From CAIVAT01 sp037139855 (GTDB taxonomy: Bacteria > Bacteroidota > Bacteroidia > Bacteroidales > FEN-979), in assembly GCA_037139855.1 (NCBI GenBank), contig JBAXFM010000096.1:1-16950 (forward strand): a stretch of DNA of 16,950 nucleotides, given 5' to 3'. A program made the translations under genes and the position numbers. Positions 16,601 through 16,950 of this stretch are shown piece after piece (the first letter of the stretch is position 1; every line of letters begins with the position of its first letter). Below the pieces are notes generated by a model. The model was not told the DNA's origin. It made no database searches and saw only the letters and a program-made list of their open reading frames with translations.

Positions 16601-16950
16601 TCCGGTAACCGGATACGAAACTTCCTCACATGTGGTACCATCTGGTCCGGCAAGGGCAGTCGGGGCAATGAGGTAGTGGATCGTTACCTGATCAGTTGCC
16701 TGTGGACAGGTGCCGATGGGCTGGGCTGTCAGGGTCAGAATCACATTACCGATTTCGTTCAAACCGGGTGTGTAGATCGGGGCTAACGTATTGGCCCCGG
16801 TCAGGGTTCCTGTTCCCGCGGTGATCGTCCAGGCTACCGTCGTGTAGTTGGTCGCATGGGCATCGGTTACGTGATAACCCGTGTTGGCACATACCGTGCT
16901 GTCCTGACCTGCAAAAGCAGTTACCTGTTTCCAGATCGTCAGCACCATAT
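10607..16950 (-). CDS. Giant T9SS surface protein with PKD-like and SprB repeats, N-terminus beyond right edge
   Basis: An open frame of at least 2,113 codons enters from the right edge and stops at TAG 10607. The methionine at 16948 is not a start: it is the internal M of a repeat, as in the later MVLTIWP. In order, the protein has about nine PKD/Ig-like units, one divergent Ig-like unit, three more PKD-like units, five SprB repeats, two cysteine-rich PKD-like domains, a CnaB-like sandwich (VTISGYVSYD), dockerin-like loops (NNATDAL, DVNASYTITGLDAL, CTGDVNGSF), a cohesin-like sandwich, and a T9SS type A sorting domain (MYNYPNPF, MMPGVYLYKI, terminal VFTR). SprB repeats are named after the Flavobacterium gliding adhesin SprB, but they occur in many Bacteroidota surface proteins, so a gliding role cannot be claimed. 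The likely role is a long, stalk-like adhesin or scaffold carried to the cell surface by T9SS. A hairpin terminator follows 22 bases after the stop. The promoter and signal peptide are outside the window. Confidence 0.93.
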   Translation of the reverse strand, partial: MVLTIWKQVTAFAGQDSTVCANTGYHVTDAHATNYTTVAWTITAGTGTLTGANTLAPIYTPGLNEIGNVILTLTAQPIGTCPQATDQVTIHYLIAPTALAGPDGTTCEEVSYPVTGASAPNSTSVLWTTNGTGTLAGATTLTPIYTPAPGEFGQVTLTLTATGASECPVASDFLILSIVPKATANAGPDETICQNTTYTISGATATHYSSLLWTLTGSGTLTDQTTLTPKFTPVFDQTGDVTLTLTVTGNSPCTAVTDAMIIHMLPAAIAYAGLDATICQGSNYPVVGAYVHNSSGIQWTTSGTGTFSNESVINPVYTPSLADISAGSVFLTLHAAGDEPCTTASDEMILYIIPAPTANAGLDGSTCEGIAYTIGSASATHHTSVSWTFTPPTAGGLTGGSTLTPTFTPASGFTGEVTLILTSTGNSPCGPVSDHMILTVVSGPTAYAGLDATICSGSSHTVTGAMAYNYTTILWTTTGTGTLTGATSLTPTYTPATGETAATLTMTVKGFGGACEISDVMTITYVLAPTVNAGPNASICTTAVSYPLNGSTSNNISLLWSTSGTGIFTPNPTTLAATYTPSASDIATGQVQITLTATGSGVCGSVSDMMVLTIWPVATANAGPDETICSGSTFVLTGATATNYASLNWTTSGTGTFITNNSLNPVYTPSAADITTGFVTLTLTSGGLGSCLPVSDPMLLTITTQAVVEAGPGGTICQDKPFTVSGASVDHAVSYVWTAPGPGILTNAVNNLTPTYTPAAGQIGFVTLTLTATGTGTCGTVADQTTIEFKPSAIITTQPEGATLCSGSTHTMTVAATGGASALTYKWQSNNLGCTGASWTDIDGATSSSYITGAMTQTTYYKVIVTQTDFSCDAVTSNCATVTVTQPALANAGTTPVTICNGSAYGLTTATASNYTSVYWITAGDGHFNNANTVNPIYTPGPMDIVNHSVTLTLHALGHSPCPEATSSMILNIQQGPVANAGPDATICETSTYCLCTASASTYTSITWEAIVSLGPPVIHATGTFSDIHAVNPVFTPSASDIAAGCVYLVMHLGAVAPCTEVTDTMKLCISRQPVAYAGADATICEGSSYQILDATATHYTGLIWSTSGTGTFDNTGIINPVYTPGNADILAGFVKLTLHLTACSPCPNDSDFMILTIHRKPNVTAFTISNISCYGFSNGVVSASATGGTSPYAYHWSTGDLTQTVSGLSVGTYTVTVTDDFSCTNTSQTSVTQPSLLTVTGTVVQNIPCNGGNDGMITITASGGTSGYSYLWSNNATSRNISGLTAGTYSVTVTDAHSCTNTGSWTVTQSEGLTLFGSVTHQLFCNGNNDGAIAITAGGGTSPYSYLWSNDATNRNISGLTAGVYTVTVTDNHSCTITGSWMITQPAALTIVSVDTHNLLCNGGSDGSIAITVAGGTTSYHYLWSNNATSPVITGLTAGTYAVTVTDANTCATTGSWTITQPGSLSVTGVVTNITCNGANNGVISVTASGGVSPYAYKWNSGPTTSGITGLSAGTYTVTVSDAHSCASVQQSWTVTQPPAWSIGITGSATVCCNLSAGYTTSVYTATVGGSYLSPLTYQWVVEGGTIVSGQNTSSITVSWACCGNGKVWLTVTDARPCVLTTFIPIVINPVPAPIITGPASVISNQANTQYCTPDYPGHLYTWTVVGGTVTSGSGTHCITVTWGPYPSCGCGSVSVAETFNGCTGTVNYPVSILLGANVTISGYVSYDNSFATKLNGVTVQLHNSSNVVVGTTVTADNPANGQHGYYAFTDTPNGPYTLSGSYDGAWGGNNATDALIVQLNIIGSYPLYGIRDSVADVNASYTITGLDALYIKLRTIGSINSYPAGDWKILDKVFTLSGSPVIEDLTALCTGDVNGSFIPAGFKETSFLSVIEDGIVTVPENEPFVYNIHSSRDADLGAMTLFLGYDQNRYDITGIASATEGMKYSLGEGEISIAWADTKPMKVNSGDLVLSLNMQVKDKISEPSRVFTIKNGSEFADIFASPYDNFDLKMPNVVTPDGSQDISMYNYPNPFANTTTIVYTLPEAGHATLVLTDLYGKTISTLIDQPDKAGSHTVTVDPAALNMMPGVYLYKIIFDSATDTYVKVNKMVFTR
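10610..11794 (-). other. C-terminal CnaB / dockerin-like / cohesin-like / T9SS cassette (copy 2)
   Basis: This is the last 395 residues of the large repeat gene. The loop at about 11458-11500 (DVNASYTITGLDAL) has the exact dockerin type I spacing: D1, N3, S5 and D12. The flanking loops NNATDAL (about 11562-11582) and GDVNGSF (about 11312-11332) are degenerate. A cohesin-like sandwich follows (about 10915-11290), then the T9SS domain (10610-10882). DNA around the MYNYPNPF motif closely resembles copy 1 (around 6860-6895 versus 10850-10885). Confidence 0.65.
11795..12328 (-). repeat. Two cysteine-rich PKD-like domains
   Basis: Two domains of about 94 and 84 residues share the pattern TYQWVVEGGTIVSG or YTWTVVGGTVTSG, followed by ITVSW or ITVTWG and a VxLTVTD-type strand. 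They differ from the neighbouring repeats by clustered cysteines: VCCNL and WACCGNG in the first, SCGCGS and YCTP in the second. They lie between the SprB array and the C-terminal cassette. Confidence 0.7.
12329..13465 (-). repeat. Array of five SprB repeats
   Basis: Five tandem units of about 76 residues (379 residues in total) follow the pattern CNGxxDGxIxITAxGGTSPY, then YLWS, SGLTAGTYTVTVTD and SC, ending TQP. This is the SprB repeat family found in Bacteroidota cell-surface proteins. Each unit has one cysteine near the start and one after VTD, so an intradomain disulfide is plausible. The middle units are also alike in DNA: TTACTCCACA-type blocks recur at about 12669, 12898 and 13128. 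Confidence 0.9.
13466..14287 (-). repeat. PKD/Ig-like repeat array, distal part (three units)
   Basis: Three units of the AGxDATIC family continue the long array after the foreign unit at 14288-14572. Each has an AG(x)nTIC start, a central W strand, a NPxxTPxxxDI segment and a PC near the end. The middle unit is longer and has extra cysteines (YCLCTAS, GCVYL, KLCISR). The last unit ends SPCPNDSDFMILTIHRK and passes directly into the first SprB repeat. Confidence 0.85.
14288..14572 (-). repeat. Single divergent Ig-like unit inserted in the PKD-like array
   Basis: These 95 residues do not follow the surrounding repeat pattern. They match a different Bacteroidota Ig-like family: ITTQPEGATLCSGST, then YKWQ, SWTDIDGATSSSYI, TTYYKVIVTQ and a final TVTVTQP. 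They carry four cysteines rather than two. Units of the AGxD type resume on both sides without a break in frame. Confidence 0.8.
14573..16950 (-). repeat. PKD/Ig-like repeat array, proximal part (nine visible units, continues off edge)
   Basis: Nine tandem units of about 85-90 residues share the pattern [AV]xAGxDxTIC, TGATAxNYxSxxWTTSGTGT, TLTPTYTP, VTLTLTATG, then C and VSDxMxLTI. Every unit has one cysteine near the N-terminal end and one near the C-terminal end, 50-65 residues apart. The array continues beyond 16950, so the true copy number is unknown. Units of this kind usually form elongated stalks in surface proteins. Confidence 0.88.

Noticed and set aside
16946..16948. ATG near the right edge as the start of the large repeat gene
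   Set aside because: The following residues are the middle of a repeat unit (the same MVLTIW recurs later in the array), there is no signal peptide, and the frame is cut by the window edge.

Overview
The window is a block of very large secreted or cell-surface repeat proteins, all encoded on the minus strand, from a member of the Bacteroidota (Bacteroidetes). The phylum call rests on three things. Two genes end in type A sorting domains of the type IX secretion system (T9SS). One gene carries SprB-type repeats. The intergenic regions hold Bacteroidota-style promoters (TTTG, about 20 bases, TAnnTTTG). I cannot name a genus. There are no tRNA, rRNA, CRISPR or insertion-sequence features.

Reading in the direction of transcription (right to left), the first gene (10607-16950) enters from beyond the right edge. 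Its visible 2,113 residues consist of about 12 PKD/Ig-like repeats with one conserved cysteine pair each (one foreign Ig-like unit is spliced into the array), five SprB repeats, two cysteine-rich PKD-like domains, and a C-terminal cassette. The cassette is a CnaB-like sandwich, dockerin-like calcium loops, a cohesin-like domain and a T9SS type A signal. A strong hairpin terminator follows at 10535-10584. A 645-base intergenic region comes next, with a promoter for the second gene and one doubtful 41-codon plus-strand frame.

The second gene (6626-9961) is complete at 1,111 residues. It has a signal peptide, a parallel beta-helix of about 470 residues, a second short beta-helix-like segment, and then the same CnaB/dockerin-like/cohesin-like/T9SS cassette as the first gene. 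Its terminator is a perfect 15-bp hairpin at 6514-6561.

The third gene (1-6178) starts behind its own predicted promoter (6402-6434) and runs off the left edge after 2,059 codons. It has a signal peptide, a beta-rich N-terminal half with internal duplications, four PKD-like domains, a first beta-helix, an autotransporter-like beta-sandwich, a second beta-helix closed by an NWWG cap, and further beta-rich sequence. Its C-terminus, where a T9SS signal would be expected, lies outside the window.

The genes appear to be three separate transcription units rather than an operon. Together they look like a locus for adhesins or surface scaffold proteins exported through Sec and then T9SS. The feature most worth following up is the C-terminal cassette shared by two neighbours, in which a cohesin-like domain and dockerin-like loops lie in the same chain. 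This raises the possibility of self-association or cross-binding at the cell surface.
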